The translations under genes and the position numbers were made by a program. From contig CAITYI010000190.1 of NCBI GenBank assembly GCA_903896585.1, positions 1-7,365 on the forward strand: a DNA stretch of 7,365 nucleotides, read 5' to 3'. This document shows, piece after piece, positions 6,634 through 7,365 of this stretch (the stretch's first letter is position 1; the number at the start of each line of letters is the position of its first letter). This DNA is from an uncultured bacterium (GTDB taxonomy: Bacteria; Actinomycetota; Actinomycetes; S36-B12). Below the pieces are notes generated by a model. That model worked only from the letters and a program-made list of their open reading frames with translations, was not told the origin of the DNA and searched no databases.

Positions 6634-6638
6634 GTAGC

Positions 6639-7365
6639 GTGCCAGTTTACCGAGATGAAGCAATTGTTCTGCGTACGCAGAAGCTCGGTGAATCCGATCG
6701 CATTGTCACACTTCTCACTCGTCAATATGGCCGGATCAGGGCCGTAGCGCGAGGCGTTCGTAAAACATCAAGTCGTATTGGCGGCCGTCTGGAGCCATTC
6801 GCGCACGTCGATATTCAGATGTACACGGGTAAGTCATTGGACAGCGTCACTCAGGTCGAAACAATTTCGGCCATGGGTGCGCCACTCTCTGCGGATTATG
6901 TGGCCTGGACTTCGGGTACTGCCATGTTGGAGACCGCCGAGCGCTTAACCCCCGAAGAACGGGAGCCCGCCGTACCGCAGTTCGCATTGCTCGTGTCCGG
7001 CCTGCGTTCACTATCCGGTGGTGAACACGACCCGCGTCTAATCCTGGATAGTTATCTGTTGCGCTCACTGGCCGTTGCCGGCTGGTCGCCGTCTTTTGCT
7101 GATTGTGCCCAGTGTGGGGAACCAGGTCCACACCGCGCATTTGCCATTGCTCTCGGTGGCATGGTGTGTGAGCGATGTCGCATGCCGGGAGCTGCGGCTC
7201 CCACAAGTGAGGCGGTCACACTCTTGGGTGCTCTGCTCTCGGGTGATTGGCTGATCGCGGATCAGAGTGAGTCGAGGACTCGTGGTGAGGCAAGTGGCAT
7301 GGTGTCGGCCTTCCTGCAGTGGCACATGGATCGCGGACTGAAGTCGCTACCGTTGGTGGATCGGA
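6639..7365 (+). CDS. recO: DNA repair protein RecO (3' end cut by window edge)
   Basis: RecO works with RecF and RecR to load RecA onto SSB-coated single-stranded DNA and also anneals complementary strands. The frame opens with GTG at 6639, the first possible start after an in-frame TAA at 6612-6614, and runs to the end of the window: 242 residues, near the full family length of about 240-260, so only a few residues are missing. The N-terminal OB fold shows YRDEAIVLRTQKLGESDRIV (4-23), then VARGVRKTSSRIGGRLEPF (36-54). A helical part follows with LLRSLAVAGWSPSF (140-153). The zinc site is C156/C159 (CAQCG) with C177/C180 (CERC). It is separated from era by 318 bases and apparently has its own promoter, so it is not simply a distal gene of the upstream operon, although era-recO adjacency is standard. 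Confidence 0.95.
   Translation, partial: MPVYRDEAIVLRTQKLGESDRIVTLLTRQYGRIRAVARGVRKTSSRIGGRLEPFAHVDIQMYTGKSLDSVTQVETISAMGAPLSADYVAWTSGTAMLETAERLTPEEREPAVPQFALLVSGLRSLSGGEHDPRLILDSYLLRSLAVAGWSPSFADCAQCGEPGPHRAFAIALGGMVCERCRMPGAAAPTSEAVTLLGALLSGDWLIADQSESRTRGEASGMVSAFLQWHMDRGLKSLPLVDR

Larger units (their letters stand above)
6321..6638. other. Era-recO intergenic region
   Basis: This 318-base stretch is the only part of the window without a plus-strand gene. It contains an inverted repeat at the era end, the minus-strand AI-2E-like remnant, and a probable recO promoter at its right end. The plus-strand frame at 6416-6637 is rich in Q, N, R and W and is the antisense shadow of the remnant. I see no tRNA, repeat family or riboswitch in it. 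Confidence 0.6.

Overview
The window reads as a chromosomal housekeeping stretch from an actinobacterium. The order dnaJ, rsmE, HIT, phoH, ybeY, corC, era, recO is the one I know from Actinobacteria. The RecO, Era and YbeY sequences also carry actinobacterial wording, such as TKID rather than NKxD in Era and the zinc-cysteine type of RecO. Base composition is intermediate by eye, well below that of Streptomyces or Mycobacterium. Together with the very tight gene packing this would suit a compact, moderate-GC actinobacterium, possibly aquatic, but that last point is only a guess and I cannot name a genus.

Positions 1 to 6320 hold one uninterrupted plus-strand gene train: the C-terminal part of dnaJ (cut by the window edge), rsmE, a HIT-family hydrolase, phoH (ybeZ), ybeY, a membrane-anchored CBS/CorC protein, an EamA-type permease, and era. 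Every junction is either an overlap of 4 to 14 bases or a gap of 2 to 4 bases, so this is almost certainly one operon with coupled translation. Positions 6321 to 6638 form the only non-train stretch. It holds a short minus-strand reading frame resembling the C-terminal end of AI-2E family membrane proteins, probably a gene remnant, and a likely promoter for recO. From 6639 to the end runs recO, missing at most its last few residues; its start looks leaderless.

The functional theme is ribosome and RNA maturation plus protein quality control. RsmE methylates 16S rRNA. YbeY and Era act in 16S 3'-end processing and 30S assembly. PhoH, YbeY and CorC sit in the same order as ybeZ, ybeY, ybeX in E. 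coli. DnaJ belongs to the heat-shock machinery, and RecO to recombinational repair. The EamA permease is the outsider in the train.

I found no mobile element, CRISPR array, RNA gene or clear new system. The observations worth a second look are modest: the permease embedded in the operon, the AI-2E-like remnant, the probable leaderless recO start, an imperfect 13-position hairpin just inside the HIT gene, and three stop-start overlaps using three different start codons.
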